From contig NZ_CP146232.1 of assembly GCF_037040815.1 (NCBI RefSeq), positions 2,412,501-2,476,500 on the forward strand: 64,000 nt of DNA, read 5' to 3'. Below, piece by piece: positions 32,297-40,920 of this stretch (positions are counted from its first letter, which is position 1; every line of letters begins with the position of its first letter). A program made the translations under genes and the position numbers. The notes beneath the pieces are model-generated. The model ran no database searches, was not told the origin of the DNA, and worked only from the letters and a program-made list of their open reading frames with translations. The stretch is from Pararoseomonas sp. SCSIO 73927. GTDB lineage: Bacteria > Pseudomonadota > Alphaproteobacteria > Acetobacterales > Acetobacteraceae.

Positions 32297-33793
32297 ATGA
32301 GCACCACGGTCCTGGAAGGGCAGGCGGTCCGCTTCCCCTTCGACAATTCCTATGCCCGGCTGCCGGAGCGCTTCCACGCGCGGCTGGACCCGACGCCCGT
32401 GGCGGCGCCGCGGCTGCTGCGGCTGAACGACGCCCTGGCGCGGCGGCTGGGGCTGGATCCGGCGGCGCTGGCCCTGCCGGAGGGCGTAGCGGTGCTGGCG
32501 GGGAACCGCGTGCCGGAAGGGGCGGAGCCGCTGGCGGCCGCCTATGCGGGGCACCAGTTCGGCAACTTCGTGCCGCAGCTCGGGGATGGGCGGGCGATCC
32601 TGCTGGGCGAGGTGGTGGCGCCGGACGGGGCGCGGTTCGACGTGCAGCTGAAGGGTTCGGGGCCCACCCCCTTCTCCCGCCGTGGGGATGGGCGGGCGGC
32701 GCTGGGGCCGGTGCTGCGGGAATACCTTGTCAGCGAGGCGATGGCGGCGCTGGGCGTGCCGACCACGCGCGCCCTGGCGGCCGTGGCCACGGGGGAGGAG
32801 GTTTACCGCGAGACGGCGTTGCCGGGCGCGGTGCTGACGCGGGTGGCGAGCAGCCATATCCGGGTGGGCAGCTTCGCCTACTTCGCGGCGCGCGGGGACG
32901 TGGAGGCGCTGCGCGTGCTGGCGGACCACGCCATCGCGCGCCACTACCCCGGGCTGGCAGGGGCGGCGAACCCGTACCGGGCGCTGCTGGACGGGGTGAT
33001 CGCGCGGCAGGCGGCGCTGGTCGCGCGCTGGATGGGGATCGGCTTCATTCACGGGGTGATGAACACGGACAACACCTCGATCTCCGGCGAGACGATCGAC
33101 TACGGGCCCTGCGCCTTCATGGACGCCTACGATCCCGCCACGGTGTTCAGCTCCATCGACCAGTTCGGGCGCTACGCCTACGGCAACCAGCCGCGGATCA
33201 TGCAGTGGAACTTGGCGCGGCTGGCGGAGGCGCTGCTGCCGCTGCTGGCCGAGACGGAGGAGGCCGCGCTCGCCTCCGCCAACGAGGCGCTGGCGGGTTT
33301 CGCCCCGGCCTTCGAGGGTGCCTATCTGGAAGGCCTGCGCGCCAAGATCGGGCTGCCCGGCGGGAGCGCGGGAGACGCGGCGCTGGCGGGCGAGCTGCTG
33401 AAGGCGATGGCGGAGAACCGGGCGGACTTCACCCTGACCTTCCGCCGGCTCTGCGATGTGGCAGAGGGGCGCGCGGTGGAGGGGGATGCCTCCGTGCGCG
33501 GACTCTTCGCCGACCCGGCCGCCTTCGATGCCTGGGCGGTGCGCTGGCGGGCACGGCTGCTGGAGGTGGGTGGCGATCCGATGGCGCGGGCGGCGGCGAT
33601 GCGGGCGGTGAACCCCGCGGTGATCCCGCGCAACCACCTCGTCGAGGCGGCCCTGGCGGCGGCCCGGGGCGGCGACCTCGCGCCCTTCGAGGCGCTGCTG
33701 GAGAGCACGGCCCGGCCCTACGAGGACCAGCCGGGCGCGGATGTTCTGCCGCAGGGGGCGGAGGAGCCCTATGTCACCTTCTGCGGGACCTGA
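32297..33793 (+). CDS. selO: SelO family pseudokinase (protein adenylyltransferase)
   Basis: A 498-residue SelO/YdiU protein, a pseudokinase-fold enzyme that transfers AMP to protein hydroxyl groups during redox stress. The N-terminus is [20 protein letters not shown]. The active-site segments are [20 protein letters not shown] near residue 116, [19 protein letters not shown] near residue 250 and [12 protein letters not shown] near residue 270. The C-terminus ends PYVTFCGT, with an ordinary TGC cysteine at the place where eukaryotic SelO has selenocysteine; this cysteine and the one in YGPCAF may form a redox pair. It stands alone on the plus strand. Confidence 0.92.
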   Translation: MSTTVLEGQAVRFPFDNSYARLPERFHARLDPTPVAAPRLLRLNDALARRLGLDPAALALPEGVAVLAGNRVPEGAEPLAAAYAGHQFGNFVPQLGDGRAILLGEVVAPDGARFDVQLKGSGPTPFSRRGDGRAALGPVLREYLVSEAMAALGVPTTRALAAVATGEEVYRETALPGAVLTRVASSHIRVGSFAYFAARGDVEALRVLADHAIARHYPGLAGAANPYRALLDGVIARQAALVARWMGIGFIHGVMNTDNTSISGETIDYGPCAFMDAYDPATVFSSIDQFGRYAYGNQPRIMQWNLARLAEALLPLLAETEEAALASANEALAGFAPAFEGAYLEGLRAKIGLPGGSAGDAALAGELLKAMAENRADFTLTFRRLCDVAEGRAVEGDASVRGLFADPAAFDAWAVRWRARLLEVGGDPMARAAAMRAVNPAVIPRNHLVEAALAAARGGDLAPFEALLESTARPYEDQPGADVLPQGAEEPYVTFCGT

Positions 33794-33941
33794 AGGAGGA
33801 GCTCACCTCGCGCAAGGGTGACATCCATCCGGTGGATACGAGGTATTCGCTTGGTCGAGTGGAGCTGCCGGGCCTAGCGGTCCATACCGTCGCCAACGAC
33901 GACGACATGGTGCCGCCGCCATCCATTCGGGACATGGACTG

Positions 33942-34178
33942 ATGTTTTCCAGGACGATTCGCACCCTTGCCCTCGCCGCCGCGCTGGTGGGCCCGGTGAT
34001 GGCCGGTGCGGCCCATGCGGAGACGGGCGCCCCGGCCTTCGGCGCCCCCTCCCTCTACAAGAGCTGGAACCCGGCCGATGCGGCCCGCACGCCGCTCGCC
34101 TCCCCGGAGGTGAACAGCCCCGCGCAGAGCATGCTGCAGGAGAGCGGCGCGACGGGCGGGGGCGGCCAGCACGCCTGA
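33942..34178 (+). CDS. small hypothetical exported protein
   Basis: A 78-residue protein with a clear signal peptide (TLALAAALVGPVMAGAAHAE, cleavage after AHA). The mature part is only about 50 residues, rich in Ala, Ser and Pro, with PSLYKSWNPADAARTPL in the middle and a glycine/histidine tail. There is no known domain and no cysteine. It is flanked upstream by selO (148 bases away) and downstream by a strong terminator. The clean signal peptide and terminator support it as a real gene; its function is unknown. Confidence 0.65.
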   Translation: MFSRTIRTLALAAALVGPVMAGAAHAETGAPAFGAPSLYKSWNPADAARTPLASPEVNSPAQSMLQESGATGGGGQHA

Positions 34179-34216
34179 GCGGATCCGGGGCTTCAGTGCC
34201 CCGGAGCGATGACGGA

Positions 34217-34253
34217 AAGGGGCCGCCGGGCGATCCGGCGGCCCCTTCTCGTT
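34217..34253. terminator. bidirectional intrinsic terminator
   Basis: GGGGCCGCCGG at 34219-34229 pairs perfectly with CCGGCGGCCCC at 34235-34245 (loop GCGAT). AAA precedes it and TTCTCGTT follows, so it can serve the small exported-protein gene and the convergent Bug gene. Confidence 0.85.
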
Positions 34254-34261
34254 CCTGGGTG

Positions 34262-35242
34262 CTACCCGTCCAGGCGGATGTTGAGGTCGCGGATGAGGGG
34301 GCGCCAGACCGTGTTCTCCGCCTGCACGTACTCGGCCATGCCGGAGGGGGTGCGGGGCACCAGCTCCGCGCCGATATCCTTCATCTGCTTCGAGACCTCG
34401 GGGCTCTCGATGGCGGCGCGGAGAAGGGTGTTCAGGCGCTCCACCACCGGGGCGGGCGTGCCTGTGGCGACGGCGATGCCCTGCCAGCCATAGGCGACGG
34501 CCCTGGGGTAGCCCAGCTCCACCGCCATGGGCACGGAAGGTGCGGCGGCAGCGCGGCTGTCGCCCATCATCACCAGCCCGCGGGCGCGGCCGGTAGAGAG
34601 GTAGGGCAGGCCGTTGGTGATGTCGGCGACGACGCAGTCCACCTGGCCGGCGACGAGGTCGTTCAGCACGGCCGGCATGCCGCGATAGGGCACGTGCGTC
34701 GCGTCCAGCCCGGAGTGACGCTTCAGCACCTCCATGGCGAGCTGGTGCGGGGAGGCGACGGCGGGGGTGCCGTAGGTGACCGTGCGGCGCTTCGATTCGG
34801 CGAGCAGGCCGGCGAAGTCCTGGAAGGGGCTTTCCGGCCGCACCAGCACCAGCATGGGAAAGCGGCCGATAAAGCCGACATTCACCAGGTCCCGGTCGGG
34901 GTCGAAGGGCAGCCGGGCGTAGAGGGCGGGGTTGTAGACGAGGATGCCGTTATCCGTGTGCAGCAGCGTGTGGCCGTCGGCGGGGGAACGGATGACGTTC
35001 TCCGTGGCGACGATGGCGCCGCCGCCGGGACGGTTCTCCACCACGATGGACTGGCCGAGGGCCGGGCCCATCTGTCGGGCGATCAGGCGCGCGAAGATGT
35101 CGCTGGCACCGCCCGCGCCGTAGCCGACCACCCAGCGGAGGGAGCGGTCGGGCCAGGGCCCCTGTGCGCGCGCCGCGCCCGACAGCGCCATGCCCGCCCC
35201 GGCGCCGAGCGCCAAGCGGGTGAGATCCCTTCGTCCGAACAT
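34262..35242 (-). CDS. Bug family tripartite tricarboxylate transporter substrate-binding protein
   Basis: A 326-residue Bug protein. The twin-arginine signal is FGRRDLTRLALGAGAGMAL, and the mature strand begins LRWVVGYGAGGASDIFARL. The ligand loops are VVENRPGGGAIVATENV near residue 66 and THVPYRGMPAVLNDLVAGQV near residue 183, and VAYGWQGIAVATGTPAPVVE is the usual late segment. It is last in a minus-strand operon of acyl-CoA-type catabolic genes, 59 bases after the 3-hydroxyacyl-CoA dehydrogenase gene, which suggests it binds the acid substrate of that pathway. No permease genes accompany it. Confidence 0.9.
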   Translation of the reverse strand: MFGRRDLTRLALGAGAGMALSGAARAQGPWPDRSLRWVVGYGAGGASDIFARLIARQMGPALGQSIVVENRPGGGAIVATENVIRSPADGHTLLHTDNGILVYNPALYARLPFDPDRDLVNVGFIGRFPMLVLVRPESPFQDFAGLLAESKRRTVTYGTPAVASPHQLAMEVLKRHSGLDATHVPYRGMPAVLNDLVAGQVDCVVADITNGLPYLSTGRARGLVMMGDSRAAAAPSVPMAVELGYPRAVAYGWQGIAVATGTPAPVVERLNTLLRAAIESPEVSKQMKDIGAELVPRTPSGMAEYVQAENTVWRPLIRDLNIRLDG

Positions 35243-35301
35243 GCAGCAGCCTCCTGATGGTTATGCCGCCGCGCGCTGCGCTTCCCTCTTCCCCGTCCGG
35301 T

Positions 35302-36294
35302 TCAGTCCGGCAGCACGGGCGGTTTGGCGAGCCCTTCGGCCCGCAGTCTCTCCACCAGCGCGCCGAGGCGTTGGCGGCGATAGGATTCGAGATCCAGGCC
35401 GGAATAATCCATGAAACCCTGGCCGGTGTGAAGGCCGATCCGGCCCCTCTCCATGTTGCGCTCGATCACCTCCGGGGCGCGGTAGCGCTCATGGCCGAGG
35501 GCGCCGGTGAGATAGCGGCTGGCGTGGTAGAGGATGTCGCCACCGCCCCAGTCGATGAACTCCAGCACGCCGAGGACGCCGAAGCGGAAGCCGAAGCCGT
35601 ACTTGACGGCCTTGTCGATCTCCTCGGCGCTGGCGACGCCTTCCTCCACCATGCGCGCGGCCTCGTTCATCGCGAGCGTTTGCAGGCGCGGGACGATGAA
35701 GCCGGGGGTGGCGGCGCAGGTGACTGGGACTTTGCCAACGGATTCGAGAATGGCGTGCAGGCGCGCGACCGTCTCCGGCGCGGTGTGGCGGCCGGGTGAG
35801 ACCTCGACGAGGGGAATGATGTAGGCGGGGTTGAGCCAGTGCGCGTTCAGGAAGCGCGCGGGGTCCGCGACGGCGGGGGAGAGGTCGTCCACCAGGATCG
35901 TGGAGGTGGTGGAGGCCAGGATGGCGTCGGGTGCCATCAGGGCGGAGGCGCGGGCGAGGATGTCGCGCTTTAGGTCGAGGATTTCCGGCACGCCCTCGAA
36001 GACGAGGCCGGCGCGGGCGAGGATTTCCGGCGCCTGCTCGTCCGGTGCGACGCGCACGCGGGTGAGGATGGCGTCGGCCTGCGCGGGATCGAAGAGGCCG
36101 AGTTCGGCCAGGGTGCGGAGGGCTGCGCCGATCTCGGCCAGCGCTTCCGTCTCCAGCTTCGCGAAGGCGGTGGGATCGCGCGGCTTGGCGTCCAGCAGCA
36201 CCACGTTGTGGCCTGCATAGGCGAATTGCACGGCGATGCCCCGGCCCATGCGGCCGGCGCCGAGGCAGGCGACGGGGATGCGGTCAGAAGCCAT
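35302..36294 (-). CDS. 3-hydroxyacyl-CoA dehydrogenase family protein
   Basis: A 330-residue NAD-dependent dehydrogenase of the short, single-function type. The nucleotide site is VACLGAGRMGRGIAVQFAYA at the N-terminus. The catalytic region shows LASTTSTILVDDLSPAV near residue 127 and the active-site His in RFLNAHWLNPAYIIPLVEV near residue 148. The C-terminal dimerisation domain starts near PGFIVPRLQTLAMNEAARMV. Substrates of this type include 3-hydroxybutyryl-CoA, L-carnitine and L-gulonate, so the exact one is open. Its start overlaps the end of the octopine-type dehydrogenase by 11 bases. Confidence 0.87.
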   Translation of the reverse strand: MASDRIPVACLGAGRMGRGIAVQFAYAGHNVVLLDAKPRDPTAFAKLETEALAEIGAALRTLAELGLFDPAQADAILTRVRVAPDEQAPEILARAGLVFEGVPEILDLKRDILARASALMAPDAILASTTSTILVDDLSPAVADPARFLNAHWLNPAYIIPLVEVSPGRHTAPETVARLHAILESVGKVPVTCAATPGFIVPRLQTLAMNEAARMVEEGVASAEEIDKAVKYGFGFRFGVLGVLEFIDWGGGDILYHASRYLTGALGHERYRAPEVIERNMERGRIGLHTGQGFMDYSGLDLESYRRQRLGALVERLRAEGLAKPPVLPD

Positions 36295-37378
36295 GCTTCA
36301 GCACCCGGTCGATCCCGGCGCGATCCAGCCCGCCCAACCCGGCATCGGCCAGGGTGCGGCCGGAATGGTCCGGCATGTCGCCCCGGATGGCGGCACCGAT
36401 GGAGGAGAAAGCGCGGGCCAGCGGGGTGGGCACGCCGGCCAGCTCGGCGGCGGAGATGATGAGGGAGAGGCCGAGGCGCAGGTCCTCCATCATGTAGCGG
36501 TGCTGCGTGAGGATGATCTTCTCGCGCCAGTCGCCGGATTCCGTCAGTCGGTCATGGCTGGCGCGGCCGTACATCCACTCCTCACCCTCCTTCGCGTAGT
36601 GGTGGGCGAGGGGAAAGTGCGGGGCGCCGTAGCCCAGGGCCTCGCGAACCGCGATGCGCTCGGCGTCCAGCGCGTCCGTGGTGCGGCGGATGGCGGGGAC
36701 GGTGCCCTCGTTGTGGATGTCCCACTTCTCGAAGTGCTCGAGCGGGCCGGCGTTCATGATGATGAGGGGCGGGTGGATGATGGCGCCCGCGTTCATCAGC
36801 GCGCCGGACAGGGCGTCGCCGCAGGGCTCGATGGCACCGGGGAAGGCCTGGCCAATCACGGCCAGGGCGTGGCCCGCGGCGTCCAGCGGGAAGACGCCCG
36901 TGGGCAGGCGCGTGGCGCGGGTGGTGATGGCGACCTGATGCGGGCCGTGCTTGCGGGCCAGCCAGGGCAGGGTGCCGGTTTCGGCGAAGGCACCGCGGGG
37001 CTTGCGGCCGATTTCGTGGAGGGCGCGGGCCATCAGCACGGTGCCGAGGGTTCCCGGCGGCAGAAAGACGACCTGGCCATCCTCCAGCACCGGGGCCAGC
37101 AGGCGGGCTATGTCGGCCTGCGCGGTGGCGGGGGCGGGGCAGAGGATCAGGGCTGCGCCGCGCACCGCTTCCGCAATGTCGGTGGTGACGAGGGCGAGGC
37201 GGGCCTCGTGGGTTCCCTTGGCGTCCTTCACGGAGATCGTGCCGCCCTGCGCCTTGTGCGCGGCCACCGCCTCCGCGTCGCGCCGCCACAGGCGGACCTC
37301 GTGGCCGTTCAGGGCCATGTCGCCGGCGGCGGCGAAGGAGCCGTTGCCGCCCCCGAGGACGGCGATGCGAAGCGTCAT
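36284..37378 (-). CDS. NAD/NADP octopine/nopaline dehydrogenase family protein
   Basis: A 364-residue two-domain dehydrogenase. The Rossmann motif is RIAVLGGGNGSFAAAGDMA at residues 4-22, followed by GHEVRLWRRDAEAV. The C-terminal catalytic domain has GALMNAGAIIHPPLIIMNAG near residue 195 and HYAKEGEEWMYG near residue 273, typical of the octopine dehydrogenase domain. Family members reduce or oxidise imino acids or 2-hydroxy acids; real opine substrates are rare in such catabolic operons. It overlaps both neighbours (four bases with the ligase, 11 with the 3-hydroxyacyl-CoA dehydrogenase), so translation is coupled. Confidence 0.85.
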   Translation of the reverse strand: MTLRIAVLGGGNGSFAAAGDMALNGHEVRLWRRDAEAVAAHKAQGGTISVKDAKGTHEARLALVTTDIAEAVRGAALILCPAPATAQADIARLLAPVLEDGQVVFLPPGTLGTVLMARALHEIGRKPRGAFAETGTLPWLARKHGPHQVAITTRATRLPTGVFPLDAAGHALAVIGQAFPGAIEPCGDALSGALMNAGAIIHPPLIIMNAGPLEHFEKWDIHNEGTVPAIRRTTDALDAERIAVREALGYGAPHFPLAHHYAKEGEEWMYGRASHDRLTESGDWREKIILTQHRYMMEDLRLGLSLIISAAELAGVPTPLARAFSSIGAAIRGDMPDHSGRTLADAGLGGLDRAGIDRVLKHGF

Positions 37379-38847
37379 GCGGGGGTTCCGACCAGGGGGC
37401 GCAGCTCGAAGTGCCGGACCTTGCCGAGGGCGGTCCGGGGCAGGGCATCGGTGAAGATCACGTCCCGCGGCACCTTGAAGCGGGCGAGGCGGGCGGCGAC
37501 GTGGGCGCGGACACCATCTGCATCTACCGTGCAGCCAGCGCGGAGGACGAGGAAGGCCACCGGCACCTCCTGCCACTTCGGGTCGGGGGCGCCGAGGACG
37601 GCAGCCTCCGCCACGTCCGGGTGCTCCAGCAGCACGCGCTCCAGCTCGGCGGGGTAGATGTTCTCGCCGCCGGAGATGATCATATTCTTCTTGCGGTCGT
37701 GCACGGTGAAGTAGCCGTCCGCGTCGCGCGTGGCGATGTCGCCGGTGCGGTACCAGCCGTCGATGGTGCAGGCCGCCGTCGCTGCCTCGTCACGCCAGTA
37801 GCCGGTGAAAAGGTTGCGGCCGCGCAGAAGGACTTCGCCGGGGGTGCCGTGGGGGAGCTCGCGGCCGCTGTCGTCGGCCACCTTGGCCTCGCAGAGCAGG
37901 CCGGGGAGGCCGGTGGAGGTGCCGCGGGAGAGATCGCCGCCGAGGCGCGTGTAGACGGCGATGGGGCAGCTTTCCGTCGCGCCGTACACTTGCAGCAACG
38001 GCACGCCGCGGACGGTGACGGCATCGATCAGCGCCTGGTGGACGGGTTCGGAGCCGGTGGAGATGGCGCGGAGGGAGGAGAGGTCGGCATCCGCCCAGCC
38101 TGGTGCGGCCAGCAGGGCGCGGATCACGGCGGGAACGGTGAGGAGGAGGGTGGGGCGGTCCCTCGCGATGCTCTCCAGCGCCGTGTCGGGCGCGAAGCGG
38201 GCGTGGATCGTGACGGTGGCGCCGGCCTGCAGGGCGGGCGTGGTCTGGATGTTCAGGCCGCCGACATGGAAGAAGGGCAGGGCGGAGAGGATGTGGTCCT
38301 CCGCCGTCATGCCGTGCAGGTGGTGGCTCATCACCGCGTTGTGGAACAGGGCTTCTTGCCGCAGCAGCGCGCCCTTCGGGCGGCCGGTGGTGCCGGAGGT
38401 GTAGACGAGCAGCAGAGGGTCTTCGAGCGTGCCGGGGCATTCCGCGTCCGCGTCGCCTGCGGGGATGTGCAGCGGGATGGCCGGAAGGTCCGGCGCGGCC
38501 TCGGCGAGCGTCGCCGCGAAGGCGGGCTCCACGAAGCAGAGGCGGGCTTCGGCATGATCGAGGATGTAGCGCAGTTCCGGCACGGCGAGGCGCCAGTTCA
38601 GCGGCAGCAGGATCGCGCCGAGCCGGGCGCAGGCGTAGAGCAGGGCGAGATAGACGGGATGGTTGGTGGCCAGCACCGCCACGCGGTCGCCGGGCCGCAC
38701 GCCGTGGTCCACGCGCAGCGCGTGGGCGGCACGCGCGATCATGGCGGAGAACTCGGCGTAGGAGATCGCCGCCCCTTCGAAGCGCAGGGCGGTCTTGGCG
38801 GGGGCGAAGGCGGCGTTGCGGTCGATGAGGGTGGCGAGGTTCGTCAC
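37375..38847 (-). CDS. AMP-dependent acyl-CoA ligase (class I adenylate-forming enzyme)
   Basis: A 490-residue adenylating ligase. Core motifs are LLVYTSGTTGRPKGALL near residue 150 (P-loop), LPFFHVGGLNIQTT near residue 190, LQVYGATESCPIAVYTR near residue 288, WYRTGDIATRDADGYFTVHD near residue 365 and the catalytic lysine in PRTALGKVRHFELR near residue 473. It should activate a carboxylic acid to its CoA thioester for the neighbouring dehydrogenases. The chain length or ring specificity cannot be read. It lies four bases after the acyl-CoA dehydrogenase gene and overlaps the octopine-type gene by four. Confidence 0.9.
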   Translation of the reverse strand: MTNLATLIDRNAAFAPAKTALRFEGAAISYAEFSAMIARAAHALRVDHGVRPGDRVAVLATNHPVYLALLYACARLGAILLPLNWRLAVPELRYILDHAEARLCFVEPAFAATLAEAAPDLPAIPLHIPAGDADAECPGTLEDPLLLVYTSGTTGRPKGALLRQEALFHNAVMSHHLHGMTAEDHILSALPFFHVGGLNIQTTPALQAGATVTIHARFAPDTALESIARDRPTLLLTVPAVIRALLAAPGWADADLSSLRAISTGSEPVHQALIDAVTVRGVPLLQVYGATESCPIAVYTRLGGDLSRGTSTGLPGLLCEAKVADDSGRELPHGTPGEVLLRGRNLFTGYWRDEAATAACTIDGWYRTGDIATRDADGYFTVHDRKKNMIISGGENIYPAELERVLLEHPDVAEAAVLGAPDPKWQEVPVAFLVLRAGCTVDADGVRAHVAARLARFKVPRDVIFTDALPRTALGKVRHFELRPLVGTPA

Positions 38848-38851
38848 GCCC

Positions 38852-40120
38852 CTAATCGTCCTTCTCGCCCGGCTTATAGAGGGTTTCGCGGCCCAGGCGG
38901 TCGATGCAGATCTCGGCGGTCCAGGGCAGCATGAGGGAGCCGCAGCGGCTGTCGCGGTAGATGCGCTCCAGCGGCAGGGACTTCAGCATGGACTGCCCGC
39001 CGCAGGTGCGGATGGCCTTGGTGGCCAGGGCATTGGCGTTCTCCATCACCGTGTGTTGGGCGGCGTAGGCGCGCATCACCTGCTCCCGCGTGGGATCGGG
39101 GCGGGCTTCCCGCACGGCCTGGAACCACAAGGCCTTGGTCTGCTCCAGCATCACGCGCATCTCTGCCACCGCGATCTGCTTCGTGGGGAACATGCGGCGC
39201 TTCACGGGCGGGGTGCCGGGAACCTCGCCGCGCAGGTAGGCGACGGTGAAATCGTAGGCGGCCTGGGCGAGGCCCATGTAGGTGGGCGTCAACGTCATGA
39301 ACATGTGCGGCCAGCGGCCGGCGGCCTGGAAGTAGACGCCGCGCGGCATCAGCATGGATTCCTCGGGGACGAAGACATCCTTCAGCAGCAGCGTGCGGGA
39401 GACGGTGCCGCGCATGCCCAGCGGGTCCCAGTCCCCCACCACGGAGACGCCGGGCGCGCTCGCGGGCACGGCGAGGTAGAGGGTGTCGCGGCGACTGCCC
39501 CGCTCCTCGCCGGTCTTCTCCGTGCAGAGGATGCCGTAGTAGTCGGCGGCGCCGGAGAGGCTGGCGAAGATCTTCTTGCCGTTGACGATGTAGCCGCCCT
39601 CGACCGGCCGCGCTTCCGTGCCGAAGGCGACAGCGCCGGCGGCTGCCGCGCCGCCCTCGGAGAAGGGCTGAGAATAGACGGCACCTGTCTCGATGATGCG
39701 GCGGTAGTGGGCGGAGCGGCGCGCGCGGTGGGCGGCGCGGTCCGCCTCGCTCATCTCCAGATCCTCGCTCAGCAGGCCGGACCAGAGGGTGGAGCAGACG
39801 TGCATGTTCCAGGACAGCGCCGTGGCGCCGCAATAGCGGCCGAGCTCCGCGGCGGTGAGGCAGTAGGTGGTGAAGTCCGCGCCTTCCCCGCCATCCTCGC
39901 GCGGGACGCAGATGCCGAGCAGGCCTTCCCCGTGCATGTCGCGGAAGTTGTCGAGCGGGAAACGCGCCTCGCGATCCCAGATCGGGGCGCGGGGCGCCAG
40001 CACGGCCTTGCCGAAGCGGCGGGCGCGTGCGGTCAACTCGGCCTGCTGCGGCGTGAGGTTGAAGGCCTCCGGCGCGAAGATCGGTTCGTCCTGCGCGGTG
40101 TCGGCGGTCAGGGTGTCCAT
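38852..40120 (-). CDS. acyl-CoA dehydrogenase family protein
   Basis: A 422-residue flavoprotein of the acyl-CoA dehydrogenase superfamily. The N-terminal helical domain contains LLGICVPREDGGEGADFTTY near residue 70. The beta domain has YSQPFSEGGAAAAGAVAFGT near residue 150 and YIVNGKKIFASLSGAADYYG near residue 177. The C-terminal helices show FPTKQIAVAEMRVMLEQTKAL and RTCGGQSMLKSLPLERIYRD. It should introduce an alpha-beta double bond into a CoA thioester, or act as a related hydroxylase, passing electrons through ETF to the ETF-QO encoded 9 kb away. ATG 40120 gives a TGATG overlap with the hydrolase stop; GTG 40123 is possible. Confidence 0.88.
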   Translation of the reverse strand: MDTLTADTAQDEPIFAPEAFNLTPQQAELTARARRFGKAVLAPRAPIWDREARFPLDNFRDMHGEGLLGICVPREDGGEGADFTTYCLTAAELGRYCGATALSWNMHVCSTLWSGLLSEDLEMSEADRAAHRARRSAHYRRIIETGAVYSQPFSEGGAAAAGAVAFGTEARPVEGGYIVNGKKIFASLSGAADYYGILCTEKTGEERGSRRDTLYLAVPASAPGVSVVGDWDPLGMRGTVSRTLLLKDVFVPEESMLMPRGVYFQAAGRWPHMFMTLTPTYMGLAQAAYDFTVAYLRGEVPGTPPVKRRMFPTKQIAVAEMRVMLEQTKALWFQAVREARPDPTREQVMRAYAAQHTVMENANALATKAIRTCGGQSMLKSLPLERIYRDSRCGSLMLPWTAEICIDRLGRETLYKPGEKDD

Positions 40121-40875
40121 CACGCGCTCCCCTTCAGGTTGCGGTCGAGGAAATCGAGGATGATGGCGTCGAACTCCTCCGGCGCCTCGATGTTCGGCAG
40201 GTGGCCGATGCCGGCCATGCAGCGGTACTCGGCGCCCGGGATCTTCCCGGCCATGCGCTCCATGACGGGGGCGGGGGCGTTGGTGTCCGCTTCCCCGGCC
40301 AGGAGGAGGGTTGGGATGCGGATGGCGCCGAGCGAGGCGCGCTCGTCGAAGGTGACGAGGCAGCGCACGGCGGCGCGGAAGGTCGGGGCGGGTGTCTCGC
40401 CGAGGACGGCGATGGCGTGGTCGCGCCAGGGCGTGCTGGCGCCGCGCGGGCCGACCAGGGCGGCGAAGGTCTCGGGCGCCATGTCGGCCATGGTCCGGCC
40501 CTCATCCAGCGGCTTCATGCGGGCGGCGACGAACTTCTGCTGGAACTCGCCGGACGGGTTCCCAAAGGCCGGGCTGGTGGCGCAGAGGATCGCGGCGGCA
40601 TAGGCATCCGGGCGGCAGCGCAGCAGGGTCTGCACGACCATGCCGCCCATGGAGTGGCCGAGGAGGACGGGGCGGTCCAGGCCGCGCTCCGCGATCGCGG
40701 CTTCCACGTCCGCCGCCAGCCCCTCGAAATCCATGGCGTCCACGGGCGGGCGGGTGCCGTAGCCCGGGAAGTCCAGCGGAACCGGGTCCAGGCCGCGGGC
40801 GGCGAGGACGGCGCGCTGCGGCTCGAAAAGCCGCGCGCCGGCGCCGATCCCGTGAAGCATCACGACTGCTGTCAT
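40120..40875 (-). CDS. alpha/beta hydrolase
   Basis: A 251-residue alpha/beta hydrolase. The oxyanion strand is VVMLHGIGAGARLFEP at the N-terminus, the nucleophile is the serine in VLLGHSMGGMVVQTLL near residue 74, the acid is in LLAGEADTNAPA near residue 200, and the catalytic histidine is in MAGIGHLPNIEAPEEF near residue 228. It resembles enol-lactonase or C-C bond hydrolases used in ring catabolism. It follows the NicX-like dioxygenase gene by 45 bases and overlaps the acyl-CoA dehydrogenase, so it likely acts early in the pathway, for example on the ring-opening product. Confidence 0.85.
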   Translation of the reverse strand: MTAVVMLHGIGAGARLFEPQRAVLAARGLDPVPLDFPGYGTRPPVDAMDFEGLAADVEAAIAERGLDRPVLLGHSMGGMVVQTLLRCRPDAYAAAILCATSPAFGNPSGEFQQKFVAARMKPLDEGRTMADMAPETFAALVGPRGASTPWRDHAIAVLGETPAPTFRAAVRCLVTFDERASLGAIRIPTLLLAGEADTNAPAPVMERMAGKIPGAEYRCMAGIGHLPNIEAPEEFDAIILDFLDRNLKGSA

Positions 40876-40920
40876 GAGGGGATCATATGAAATGGAATAT
40901 TTCTGTCCAGCGTCGATTTC

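Noticed and set aside
33770..33793. Selenocysteine at the C-terminus of SelO
   Set aside because: The codon in FCGT is TGC, an ordinary cysteine, and no SECIS-like element was seen.
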